Part shown: positions 16,423-25,232 of the stretch, piece after piece
How positions within the stretch are numbered: the first letter of the stretch is position 1
How the letters are laid out: the number at the start of each line of letters is the position of its first letter
NCBI GenBank assembly: GCA_016190175.1
Contig: JACPRC010000147.1
Span: 1-64,000 of the forward strand
From: Planctomycetota bacterium
GTDB lineage: Bacteria; Planctomycetota; MHYJ01; JACPRB01
DNA: 64,000 nt
Direction of reading: 5' to 3'
The notes under the pieces: generated by a model
Database searches by the model: none
What the model was told of the DNA's origin: nothing
What the model saw: only the letters and a program-made list of their open reading frames with translations
Position numbers and translations under genes: made by a program

Positions 16423-17580
16423 CTATTTCTTGTTGGGAACCCGGCGGACATCCTTACCATTCCACCCGGACCAGGTGGACGGTTCTCCTATCTTGATATT
16501 GTCGTTCTTGGCTGCGTCTTCGAATGGTTTCAGTCCGCTGAAGTCATCATCGGCGCCAGCGGGGAACTTCGTGACGCGACATCGTGAAGGCAACTCTGTA
16601 GTGGCGTCGTTCTTCACGGCCAGTTTCTTGGTGATCGAAATCGTACCCTTGGAAGCCTTCTCGCCGATGACCTGAAGATACTCCGCACCAATGTCCATTC
16701 GGTACACAAATCGGTCGGAACTCCCATCGTCATCGGTATCGACTCTGGCGTAGGTCGCGAACTCCAGCTTGCGGATTTCCTTATCCCCCTCGTGAACTCG
16801 GATGCCCCCCACCGTGGCAAGAAACTCCTGGCCCTTTTTCTGCGGCCGCGAAGTCCTCTCGTACATCAGCGGAAGATCGAACATGACCATGGCCGTGAAC
16901 TTCGATTGCTGATTCTCCCGAAGCCGCCACTGAGCTGGATACACCAGATTGATGTCAAAACGCGGCAACGAGGTCGGCTTCTCCGTTCCAAGCGCGTGAT
17001 GGGGCTCTGGTTCCCACTGCCCCCGTATCTTGTCATCCTTGTCGAGCAGCTTCTCTTCAAATGTCGTGATGACTTGAGAGAACGTCCCATTCATGACCCG
17101 GGAGCTTACAACGTACGCGAACGCGATACCCCATGCCTTGAGAGGTGTCAGGTTCGGATCCGGATCGACATCGACGAAGGGATCCCGGTTCGCAAAGAAG
17201 AGCTCCGCAGGATCGGTCTCGGGTACTACCGTGGAGAAGACCTCCAAGAGGAATTTCGCTCCCTTGTTCGGCGTAACGCCCTGATTCGCACACGGCTCGT
17301 TCTCTCCGAACTGCGCGACACCCGTGCCACCAAGATCGCGTAGCGCCATAGTGATCTTGCTTCCGCCGGCGAACTTGATGAACATCTCGGATTCGGTAAC
17401 CCTGACTGCGGCGATGACGCCCAAGTCGCCAGCGTCGAATGGCCCGAGGACGAAATCAGCCCTACTGTGAGCTGCTTCAGGTGTGGAGATTTTCTGCGCA
17501 GAGCACTCATTTTGGGACATCAGTGCGAAAAGCGGCACGAACAGAAGGATGCCAACGAGTCTGGAACTGCCTCTTCGCAC
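16423..17580 (-). CDS. Secreted protein of unknown function
   Basis: A 385-residue protein with a classical signal peptide: VRRGSSRLVGILLFVPLFAL, cleavage near NECSAQ. The mature part is beta-rich, with a calcium-like acidic stretch DTDDDGSSDRF (about 285-295). The GTG start was chosen because GAGGG lies just upstream and the signal peptide begins there; the reading frame stays open 180 nt further upstream but reads as non-coding. Base composition is lower in G+C than the rest of the window, as in the adjacent gene. No family recognised. Confidence 0.65.
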   Translation of the reverse strand: MRRGSSRLVGILLFVPLFALMSQNECSAQKISTPEAAHSRADFVLGPFDAGDLGVIAAVRVTESEMFIKFAGGSKITMALRDLGGTGVAQFGENEPCANQGVTPNKGAKFLLEVFSTVVPETDPAELFFANRDPFVDVDPDPNLTPLKAWGIAFAYVVSSRVMNGTFSQVITTFEEKLLDKDDKIRGQWEPEPHHALGTEKPTSLPRFDINLVYPAQWRLRENQQSKFTAMVMFDLPLMYERTSRPQKKGQEFLATVGGIRVHEGDKEIRKLEFATYARVDTDDDGSSDRFVYRMDIGAEYLQVIGEKASKGTISITKKLAVKNDATTELPSRCRVTKFPAGADDDFSGLKPFEDAAKNDNIKIGEPSTWSGWNGKDVRRVPNKK

Positions 17581-17770
17581 GTGACCCTCTTCTGAGTGAT
17601 CAGGCAATTTGCAATCATAGCTGCGCGGTGCGAAAATGCAAGGCCAATCCACCTTGCTTCCTCTGGACGTGGCAGGTGAGGCGCGATCGGTCGTCGAGGG
17701 AGACAAAGAGGCGCGGAGTCGGCCATCGGCCGCGCTTCGTCCTGCCTGCGTGAGCCCCATCGCCGATGGC

Positions 17771-18235
17771 CTACGCCCTCTCGGGCCCCTCGTACACCCA
17801 GTTCGCGTCCGCCGGCGACCAGGCGACGACCTCTTCGGGCCTGAAGAAGATCGGGATCTCGCGCTGCGCGGACTCCGGCGAGTCCGACCCGTGGACGAGG
17901 TTGAACCCCTTCGACGTCCCGAAGTCGCCCCGGATCGTTCCGGGCGCCGCGTCGTATCCGAACGTCGCGCCGAGGAGCGCGCGGACCACCTTGATCGCGT
18001 ACGCGCCCTCGATCACCATCACGACGACCGGCGACGACGTGACGAACTTCACGAGGCCGTCGTAGAAGGGCTTGCCCTTGTGGACGGAGTAAAGCTCCGT
18101 CGCCTGGGACTCCTTCATCGAGAGGAGCTTGAGGCCCGCGACGCGGAGCCCCTTCTCCTCGATGCGGTTCACGATGCGGCCCACCAGCCTGCGCTGGACG
18201 CCGTCCGGCTTGATCATCACGAAGGTGCGTTCCAT
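17771..18235 (-). CDS. ndk: Nucleoside diphosphate kinase
   Basis: A 154-residue enzyme that balances nucleoside triphosphate pools through a phosphohistidine. It opens MERTFVMIKPDGV and carries the active-site His115 in NLVHGSDS. It is slightly longer than the usual 140 residues because of the C-terminal extension VVAWSPADANWVYEGPERA. A start 9 nt upstream is possible but lies in the heptamer repeat. Confidence 0.96.
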   Translation of the reverse strand: MERTFVMIKPDGVQRRLVGRIVNRIEEKGLRVAGLKLLSMKESQATELYSVHKGKPFYDGLVKFVTSSPVVVMVIEGAYAIKVVRALLGATFGYDAAPGTIRGDFGTSKGFNLVHGSDSPESAQREIPIFFRPEEVVAWSPADANWVYEGPERA

Positions 18236-18236
18236 A

Positions 18237-18384
18237 GTCAGCAATCAGCTATCAGCAATCAGCAATCAGCTATCAGCAATCAGCAACCGGCAACCAATCC
18301 CAGGCGCGGGACTCTACCAAAAGAGCGCGGGGGGCGCAAGACCGGCGGCTGGCTGATGGCCGAAAGCTGAAAGCTGAGGGCTGT
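18237..18384. repeat. Heptamer repeat array upstream of ndk
   Basis: A run of TCAGCAA / TCAGCTA units (18237-18285) is followed after a 65-nt spacer by degenerate reverse units GGCTGATGGCCGAAAGCTGAAAG (18350-18372, partly quoted here). The array separates ndk from the smc stop codon. Confidence 0.8.
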
Positions 18385-18392
18385 CGTACAGC

Positions 18393-21300
18393 TCAAGCCG
18401 GACTTTCCGGCCCGTCCCCGACGTGTCCAGGAGCATCGTCAGGAGAAGCGCCGTCCTCATGCATCTCTGACGGCGGCTCCGCCTCCGATTCCTCCAGCAC
18501 CGCCGTCGCCGCGGACTGCTGCTGCGCGAGCTGCGCCTGCCGCTCGCGCCGCGCCGCGATCTTCTTCTCCCGCAGGAGGTCCAGCCCCGCGTCGCCGTTG
18601 AGATCGACCGCCACCTTCTTGGAAACCCCCGGCGTCTCCATCGTCACGCCGTACATCACGTCCGCCACCGACATCGTCCGCTTGTTGTGCGTGATGATGA
18701 CGAACTGCGTCTCCTCCACGAACTCGCTCACCAGCGCCGCGTAGCGGTCCACGTTCTTCTCGTCCAGCGCCGCGTCCGCCTCGTCGAGGACGCAGAACGG
18801 GCTCGGGTTCGCCCGGAAGAGCGCCATGACGAGCGCCAGCGCCGTGAGGGACCGCTCGCCTCCGGAGAGGAGCGAGATCTTCACGAAGTCCTTCGCCGGC
18901 GGCTTCGCCATGATCTCCAGGCCCTGGTCCACGGGGTCCACTCCCTCCGCCTCCTCGACGATGAGGTCCGCCTTCCCGCCGCCGAAGAGCTTCCGGAAGA
19001 TCGAGTTGAAGTGCTCGCGCACGACCCCGAGCGTCCGGTCGAACAGCTCCTTGCTCTCCCGGTTCAGCTTCCGGATCAGGTCTTCGAGCTTCCCCTTCGT
19101 CGCGGCGAGGTCCTCCTGCTGTGCCGTGATCTGCTTCTCCCGCGCCTCCAGCTCCTCGAGCTGGGAGATCGCGTCCACGTTGACCGACCCGAAACTCTGC
19201 ACCTTGCGACGCAGCCCGTCCACTTCGGCCGCGAGCGCCCCCCAGTCGGCGCCCGCTTCTTCCGGCGCCTGGTCCGCATCGGAGAGGTCGATGCCCTCTT
19301 CGCGGGCCCGCGCCCGGTGTCCCTCCAGCTTCGCCCGCTGTCCGCCCTCCTCCACCCGGAGGTCCTGGATCCGCTTCTCGACGGCGTCGAGATCCGACTC
19401 CGCCGCGCGTGCCGCCGCCTCGGCCTCCTCGCACACCCGCGCGGCCCCGTCGCGCCGCGCCTGCGCCTCCGCCGCCTCGCCGCGACGGACCTCGATCTCC
19501 CCGGCGAGGCGCGACTGCTCGGCCCGGCGCTCCTCGATCTCCCGCGCCACCGCCTCCAGCCGCCCCGCGACCTCCCGGGCGAGGTCCTCGGTCTTCTGCC
19601 GGGCCTCCCGCGCCTCGCGGAGGCTCTCCCGGAGCATCCCGATCCGGTTCTCGAGCGCCTTCCTCGTCTCCTCCGCCTTCGCGCGCTCCACCCGCGCCTG
19701 CGTGACCCGGTCGGCCAGTTCCTGACGCCCTTCCTCGTAGCGGGCGAGCGTCATGCCGAGCCCCGCGATTTCCCCCGATACGCGGGCCTTGACCGTCTCG
19801 ATCTCGGCGGCCAGCCGATCGAGGGACGCCCCGCGCTCCTCCAGCGCCGCGACCTGGACCCGGATCTGTTCCCGCTCGATCCGGGCGTTCTCGATCTCGT
19901 CACGCAGGAAGGCCGCGCGCCCGGTGAGCTGCTCCTCGCGCGAAGCGGCGTCGCGCAGCGCGATGCTCCGGTCGTAGACCTCGTGGCGCAGGCGCTCCAG
20001 CGTCTCCTCGGACGTGCGGAGCATCGCCTCCGTCTCGATCCGGTGCGCCTCCTTCCCGGCGATGATGCGGTCGTAGTCCTCGATCTCCAGTTCGAGCCGC
20101 TTCAGCTCCGATTTCCGCGAGAGGATCCCCGCGCCGCCGCGGGCGCCCGTCAAGACGACGCCGTTCGGCTGGAAGACGTCCCCGTCGCACGTGGCCGCCG
20201 CGAGCTGCGCCAGTCCGGACTGCAGGATCGAGCCCGCCGTCTCCGGGTCGTCGGCGATCAGGATCCTCCCCAGAAGGGCCTCGATCCAGTCCGCGTGTTC
20301 GGGCGCGGTCCGCACCAGGTCGAAGGCGCGGCGCAGGCCCGCGGGCAGGCGCGCGCCGGGCGCGTCGAGGATCGCGCAGACGTCCCGCGCCAGGACGAGC
20401 GTGCGGCCGAGCCTGCGTTCCTTGACGAAGCGGATCGCCTCGTTCGCGGAGGCGAGCGTGTCGCAGACCACCGCCCCCGCGAGGTCCCCCAGCGCCGCCT
20501 CCACGACCGGGAGATCCTCCGCCGCCACGTCCAGGAAATCCGCGAGGGTGCCCTGCACGCCCGGGAACTGGGCGCGCATCAGCTCCTTCGCGCCCGAGTC
20601 GAGCCCCTCCATCTGCAGCTCGAACTCGCGCAGCGTCTCGCGCCGCGAGGCGCGCCGCTCTCGGTCGTCCCGGAGGCCGCGGATCTCGCGTTCCGTCTCG
20701 GCGAGCCCCGACTTGAGCGAGGCCAGCGTCTCGTCCTCCGACTTCTTGCGCGCCACCAGCGCGGCGATCTCGGCCTCGATCGAGCGCTGCTCGGCCTGCG
20801 CCTCGCCGACCCGCGCGAGCACCTCTTCGTGCTCCCGCGACACGGCGGCGGCTCGCGCGTCGATCCGGAGCGCCCTCGCGGCGAGCCCCTCCAGGTCCGC
20901 CCTCACCTTCTCGCGGTCGCCGCGGTACTGCGCCTCCTTGTGCGCAAGCTCCATCGCCTCGGACTTGGCGCGCTCCAGCTCGCGCGCGATGCGGGCGCAC
21001 TCGCGGTTCGCGTCCTCCAGCGCCGTCTGCGCCTCCTCGACGCCCGTCCGCAGCCGGGCGAGCTCCTCGTCCGCGCGCTCGCGCTCCCTCGTGAGATCCT
21101 CGAGCCGCGCGCCGGTCTCCGTCTCCTTTCGGACCTGCACCTCCGACTCCGACGCGAGCCGGCTCCTTTCGGCGTCCAGCTCTCCGCGCCGCCGCTCGCT
21201 CGACTCCACGGACTGCGCGAGGTAGCCCGCCCGCGATTCGGCGGAGGCGAGTTCGGACGCCAGGGCGGCGCAGCGGGCCTCGATCCCGTCGCGCTCCGCC

Positions 21301-22118
21301 TCGCGCTCCTCGAGGGCCGACCGCCGGGCCGCGAGGTTGGCCTCGAGCGCCCCCCGGCTCTCCCCGAGATCCGCCAGCCCCCGCGCGATCTCCTCCGCCC
21401 GGGTGCGCAGCGTCCGTTCCTCGTGCAGGAAGAGACGGCGCCGCTTTTCCGCAAGCTCCGCCGAGAGCTCCCGGTAGCGATGGGCGCGGCCGGCATGGAC
21501 GCGCGTCGAGCGCAGCTCGCGCTGGACCTCCCGCACGATGTCGTCGAGCCGGAGGAGGTCGTTCGTGACCTTGTCGAGCCGCATCTCGGCCTCGCGTTTC
21601 TTCGCGCGGTACCTGGAGATGCCGGCCGCCTCGTCGAAGACCAGGCGCCGCTCTCGCGGGTTGGAGAGGACGAGCCGGTCGATCTTCCCCTGCTCGATGA
21701 CGGAGTAGTTGTCCGTGCCGATGCCCGTGCCGTAGAGCATCTCGCGGATGTCCCTGAGGCGGACGGGCGACCGGTTGAGGTAGTACTCGCCCTCGCCGGA
21801 CCGGTACATCCGCCGCGTGATCGTGACCTCCTCGTACTCGACGGGAAGGGTCTTGTCGGAGTTGTCGAGGGTGAGGGAGACCTCCGCGAAGCCCATCGGG
21901 GAGACGCCCTCGGCGCCCTTGAAGATGACGTCGAGCATCTCCTCGCCGCGGACGGCCTTGTACGAGAGGGTGCCGAGGACCCATTTGACCGCATCCACGA
22001 CGTTGGACTTGCCGCACCCGTTCGGCCCGACGATGCAGGTCACGCCGGGCTCGAACGCGATCTCGGTGCGCTGCGCGAAGGACTTGAACCCGCAGAGTTC
22101 GAGCTTCTTGAGCTGCAT
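18393..22118 (-). CDS. smc: Chromosome segregation ATPase SMC
   Basis: A 1241-residue SMC protein. Walker A is GPNGCGKS at 31-38, two long coiled coils flank a hinge (about 500-640), and the C-terminal head has LSGGERSL and the Walker B strand FCVLDEADAALDE. With kleisin partners it would organise and segregate the chromosome; scpA and scpB are not in this window. An extra tail of about 80 residues, rich in Gln, Ala and Glu, follows the head. GAGAGGGA precedes the ATG. Confidence 0.97.
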   Translation of the reverse strand: MQLKKLELCGFKSFAQRTEIAFEPGVTCIVGPNGCGKSNVVDAVKWVLGTLSYKAVRGEEMLDVIFKGAEGVSPMGFAEVSLTLDNSDKTLPVEYEEVTITRRMYRSGEGEYYLNRSPVRLRDIREMLYGTGIGTDNYSVIEQGKIDRLVLSNPRERRLVFDEAAGISRYRAKKREAEMRLDKVTNDLLRLDDIVREVQRELRSTRVHAGRAHRYRELSAELAEKRRRLFLHEERTLRTRAEEIARGLADLGESRGALEANLAARRSALEEREAERDGIEARCAALASELASAESRAGYLAQSVESSERRRGELDAERSRLASESEVQVRKETETGARLEDLTRERERADEELARLRTGVEEAQTALEDANRECARIARELERAKSEAMELAHKEAQYRGDREKVRADLEGLAARALRIDARAAAVSREHEEVLARVGEAQAEQRSIEAEIAALVARKKSEDETLASLKSGLAETEREIRGLRDDRERRASRRETLREFELQMEGLDSGAKELMRAQFPGVQGTLADFLDVAAEDLPVVEAALGDLAGAVVCDTLASANEAIRFVKERRLGRTLVLARDVCAILDAPGARLPAGLRRAFDLVRTAPEHADWIEALLGRILIADDPETAGSILQSGLAQLAAATCDGDVFQPNGVVLTGARGGAGILSRKSELKRLELEIEDYDRIIAGKEAHRIETEAMLRTSEETLERLRHEVYDRSIALRDAASREEQLTGRAAFLRDEIENARIEREQIRVQVAALEERGASLDRLAAEIETVKARVSGEIAGLGMTLARYEEGRQELADRVTQARVERAKAEETRKALENRIGMLRESLREAREARQKTEDLAREVAGRLEAVAREIEERRAEQSRLAGEIEVRRGEAAEAQARRDGAARVCEEAEAAARAAESDLDAVEKRIQDLRVEEGGQRAKLEGHRARAREEGIDLSDADQAPEEAGADWGALAAEVDGLRRKVQSFGSVNVDAISQLEELEAREKQITAQQEDLAATKGKLEDLIRKLNRESKELFDRTLGVVREHFNSIFRKLFGGGKADLIVEEAEGVDPVDQGLEIMAKPPAKDFVKISLLSGGERSLTALALVMALFRANPSPFCVLDEADAALDEKNVDRYAALVSEFVEETQFVIITHNKRTMSVADVMYGVTMETPGVSKKVAVDLNGDAGLDLLREKKIAARRERQAQLAQQQSAATAVLEESEAEPPSEMHEDGASPDDAPGHVGDGPESPA

Positions 22119-22137
22119 GGATCCCTCTCTTTGGCGG

Positions 22138-22208
22138 CCGTCAGCATTCAGCCGTCAGCAGTCAGCCATCAGCAGTCAGCCGTCGGCGTCTTGATGCTGA
22201 AGGCTGAA
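22138..22208. repeat. Heptamer repeat array upstream of smc
   Basis: TCAGCC/TCAGCA units run from 22138 to about 22188 and end in reverse units (GCTGAAGGCTGAATG, 22196-22210). The remainder of the gap to 22368 shows no gene or clear signal. Confidence 0.8.
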
Positions 22209-22368
22209 TGTCGCTGGCCGGCTTCCCTTCTCCTCACGACAGCAGGATTATCGGCATGGCGGGGGGCTTTCTGGACGGGGAGCGCGAGGCGGTTCACGCA
22301 GCAGGGAATCGGATTTCGGCGGCGCGGCGAATTCGCTCAAGAAACCGGCGGGCGAAGCCCGGCCGTCG

Positions 22369-23565
22369 TCACAGCGTGAACCAGGGGCAAACGACCGTCC
22401 CTTGCCGGCGAAACGCGCGGTCTCCGCCGTACACCAACGCCGCGGGCACGTCGGTGCCCGCCCCGAGACTGCGCCAGTAGTCCAGCCCGGAGAAAAAGTC
22501 GCCCGCGATCGTCTGGGCGGACTTGATCTCGATCGGGATAAGACGGTCTCCGAGATCGACAAGGATGTCGATCTCATGTCCCCCCGAATCGCGCCAGAAG
22601 TAGAGGGCCGGCTGTTCCCCCCGGTGCACGAAATTCTTGTGAAGTTCGGAAACCACGAAGCTCTCGAAGACGGCTCCCCGCGCCGCATGCTGATGCAGTT
22701 CGTCCGCGGAGCGCACTCGAAGGAGGTAGCAGAGGAGCCCCGTGTCCAGGAAATAGAGTTTCGGACTCTTGATGAGGCGCTTCCCCAGGTTCCGGTGGTG
22801 AGGCCGCAGGAGCAGCACCAGGAAGCCGGCTTCCAGGAGGGAAATCCACCGTCGCGCCGTGGTATGAGTGACCCCGCAGTCCGACGCCAGCGAGGACAGG
22901 TTCAGCAACTGCCCGTTGCGTCCTGCGCAGAGCCCCACGAAGCGTCCGAAGGTTTCGAGGTCGCCGACATTCAGCACGTTCCGGACGTCCCGCTCCAGGT
23001 ACGTCTGATAGTAGCCGGCCAGCCAGTCCCGCGGCGGGAGCCCCTTGTCGTGAATGCGCGGGTAGAGTCCGGAGAACAGGATCTCCAGCAACCCGCGCCG
23101 CGTCTCCGTGCGCACACGAGGGACGTCCCGCCCCAGCTTCTCCATGGAGACCGCAGGGCGGCCCTCCAACTCGGCCATGGAGAACGGAAGCAGGTGGAGC
23201 ACCGCGCACCGGCCGGCCAGGGACTGAGAGATCCGCTCCATGAGCAGGAAGTTGTGCGAGCCGGTCAGGACGAACTTCCCGGGCCGGTCCTGTTCGTCCA
23301 CCAGGGTCTGGATGTACGAGAAGATCTCAGGGGCGCGTTGGGCCTCGTCCAGCACAACGGGGCCATCGAACTGGGCGAGAAACCCCCGGGGGTCCTGCAG
23401 GGCAAAGGCGCGCTGGTCCGGGAGTTCGAGCGAGACGTACGCGTGGTTCCCGAATGCGGCCCGCACCAGCGTCGTCTTGCCCGACTGTCGCGGCCCCGTG
23501 ACGGTGACGACCGGGAACCGACCAGCGGCTTCCCGCAGCTTGGCCGCCAGCATGCGGCGGATCAT
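22369..23565 (-). CDS. DUF4143-type AAA ATPase
   Basis: A 398-residue protein of the common archaeal/bacterial AAA plus DUF4143 family. Walker A is GPRQSGKTT (24-32), Walker B is GPVVLDEAQRAP (about 68-79), and sensor-like LTGSHNFLLM follows. A C-terminal winged-helix/nuclease-like domain ends in VVCPWFTL, a usual ending for the family. The function of these ATPases is not established; many lie in mobile or accessory regions. The neighbouring small gene is unrelated. Confidence 0.9.
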   Translation of the reverse strand: MIRRMLAAKLREAAGRFPVVTVTGPRQSGKTTLVRAAFGNHAYVSLELPDQRAFALQDPRGFLAQFDGPVVLDEAQRAPEIFSYIQTLVDEQDRPGKFVLTGSHNFLLMERISQSLAGRCAVLHLLPFSMAELEGRPAVSMEKLGRDVPRVRTETRRGLLEILFSGLYPRIHDKGLPPRDWLAGYYQTYLERDVRNVLNVGDLETFGRFVGLCAGRNGQLLNLSSLASDCGVTHTTARRWISLLEAGFLVLLLRPHHRNLGKRLIKSPKLYFLDTGLLCYLLRVRSADELHQHAARGAVFESFVVSELHKNFVHRGEQPALYFWRDSGGHEIDILVDLGDRLIPIEIKSAQTIAGDFFSGLDYWRSLGAGTDVPAALVYGGDRAFRRQGTVVCPWFTL

Positions 23566-23742
23566 CGCTGCCTGTGCCGGTTGAACATGCGATATTCAAT
23601 CTACACGGCACGGACGCGGTCGTCAAGAGGCATCGCCGGTCTGCGGCCGCGCGGCGGTCCGCACCGTTGGGAGAAGATCGGGTTGTTGTTGTCGTCGCAG
23701 TTGTGGTCCGTGATCGTTCCGACACACCCTGAGAACGGAGAG

Positions 23743-24150
23743 CTACACCTGCTCGTCATACCCTTCCTGCTCCAGTATTTCCCGCGCCTTGACCGCACCC
23801 GGCTCAGTCACCACAATTTGCGCTCGATGCATCGGGCTGCTCCATTTCCAGATCTCCTCCTCGCAAGACCAATCCACGCAATTCGCGAGGTTCTTCGACA
23901 ACGCAAGCGATTCCCCCATGGAGAGGGAAATCCACTCGAGGGTGGACCGGGACCGGGCTTGCCCGATCAGTGCGAAACCGAGCGCGATGAGGCCACTCAC
24001 CGCCTCAGCGACCGCTACAACCTCTTCGTGGTCTCCGTGTCGTCTCATCCTGGTGTTTACCAAGCAGACGATGTCTTCTTCACCCCCCTCTTCCAGCAGC
24101 TTCAAGATGCTTCGCTGAACCCCAGTCAGCCCGGCTTCATGTTTTCTCAC
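23743..24150 (-). CDS. Small protein of unknown function
   Basis: A 135-residue, mostly helical protein (TGVQRSILKLLEEGG, EAVSGLIALGFALIGQ), with a possible winged-helix N-terminus. The GTG start has AAGGA 8 nt upstream. Base composition is less G+C-rich than average. The same reading frame continues upstream through a single TGA into a 25-residue segment, so the gene may have lost its first part. The 177 nt between this gene and the ATPase start show no feature. Confidence 0.5.
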   Translation of the reverse strand: MRKHEAGLTGVQRSILKLLEEGGEEDIVCLVNTRMRRHGDHEEVVAVAEAVSGLIALGFALIGQARSRSTLEWISLSMGESLALSKNLANCVDWSCEEEIWKWSSPMHRAQIVVTEPGAVKAREILEQEGYDEQV

Positions 24151-24153
24151 GGC

Positions 24154-24231
24154 TCAATCCTTGAGATCGCTCAGAAGCTCCGCATCCGTCACGGGCTGTC
24201 CGGAAACGTGTCGCAGTTCGAAACGCTTCAT
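24154..24231 (-). pseudogene. Short in-frame segment ending in TGA
   Basis: ATG opens a 25-residue reading frame (MKRFELRHVSGQPVTDAELL...DLKD). It closes with TGA and continues in the same frame, after one codon, into the small gene at 24150. The DAELLSDLK stretch resembles the start of homing-endonuclease-associated repeats. It may be the stranded N-terminus of the next gene or an independent leader. Weak evidence. Confidence 0.3.
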
Positions 24232-24239
24232 CCCTCGCC

Positions 24240-25151
24240 TCACCCCAGCTCCCGCCGCTTCTTGATGAGGTCCTCCCGGATGCGCACGTAGCTCTCGTAG
24301 CGCGACCGCGCGATCTCGCCGCGCTCCAGCGCCTCCACCACCGCGCAGTTCGGCTCCCGCGTGTGCGAGCAGCCGGCGCGAAACTTGCACCGGGGCATCC
24401 GCGAGACGAACTCCGGGAAGTGCGCCGCCAGGTTTTCGATCTCCACGCCCCAGAGCGTGAAGAACTCAAGGCCCGGGGTGTCGATGACGAGCGTTCCCGG
24501 CTCCAGCTCCCGCAGTTCCACCCACGTCGTCGTGTGGCGCCCCTCGCCCGTGCGCTCGCTTACCTCTCCCACCTTCATCGCGAAATCCGGCCGCAGCGCA
24601 TTGAGCAGCGACGTCTTGCCGACGCCCGACGGCCCGAGGAGGACGGACGTCCTGCCGCGCAGCGCCTCCCGCAGCGCCGCGGTGCCGGCCCCCTTCGCCG
24701 CGGACGTCAGCACGAGCGGGAAGCCGATCGACGGATAGTGGGCCACGCTCCCGCGCACGTCCGCAAGGTCCAGCTTGTTGACGCAGACGAGACACGCCAG
24801 TCCCGAGGCCTCCCCCATCACGGTGCACTTGTCCACCGTGAGGAGGCTCAGGTCCGGCTGCGCCGCCGCGTGGACGACCACAAGCTGGTCCACGTTCGCG
24901 GCGATGACCTGCTCGTACCTCGGACGGAACGCGTCGTGGCGGGAGAGCTTCGAGCGGCGCGGCAGGACCTCCCCGATCGAGCCCTCATCGGCGGCCGAGG
25001 GTTCGAACTCGACGTAGTCGCCCACCGCCGCGAGGCGAAGGACGTGCCGGCGCTCGCGCTTCGCCCTGCCCGTGAAGGCGCAGGAGAAGACGCCGTTCTC
25101 GGCGTGAACGACGTATCGGTTCGCCGCGATCCGGAAGATGCGGCCCTTCAT
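24240..25151 (-). CDS. rsgA: Ribosome small-subunit maturation GTPase RsgA
   Basis: A 303-residue circularly permuted GTPase that checks late 30S assembly. An OB-fold occupies 1-70, the G4 motif NKLD (125-128) comes before the P-loop GPSGVGKT (173-180), then G2 with RHTTT (205-209) and G3 DTPG (224-227). The zinc site has C255, C261, H263 and C269. All expected elements are present. The ATG abuts a TGGTTAG-type repeat. Confidence 0.96.
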   Translation of the reverse strand: MKGRIFRIAANRYVVHAENGVFSCAFTGRAKRERRHVLRLAAVGDYVEFEPSAADEGSIGEVLPRRSKLSRHDAFRPRYEQVIAANVDQLVVVHAAAQPDLSLLTVDKCTVMGEASGLACLVCVNKLDLADVRGSVAHYPSIGFPLVLTSAAKGAGTAALREALRGRTSVLLGPSGVGKTSLLNALRPDFAMKVGEVSERTGEGRHTTTWVELRELEPGTLVIDTPGLEFFTLWGVEIENLAAHFPEFVSRMPRCKFRAGCSHTREPNCAVVEALERGEIARSRYESYVRIREDLIKKRRELG

Positions 25152-25228
25152 TGTGGTTAGTGGTTAGTGGTTAGTGGCGAGTGAACGTCATCTCTCTTCA
25201 CCAACCACGAACCACTAGCCACCAATCA
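25150..25228. repeat. GTGGTTA heptamer arms, inverted
   Basis: Units of GTGGTTA/GTGGTTAG (25153-25179) are answered by complementary ACCAACCAC and CCACTAGCCACC units (25200-25228). The pair could form a hairpin between rsgA and the NrdD-like gene. The unit differs in sequence from the TCAGCC type but has the same 7-nt period. Confidence 0.75.
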
Positions 25229-25232
25229 CCTC

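Noticed and set aside
18687-22379. 1230-codon plus-strand frame opposite smc
   Set aside because: Its product is low-complexity Leu/Arg/Glu/Asp sequence. It mirrors the codon bias of smc on the other strand.
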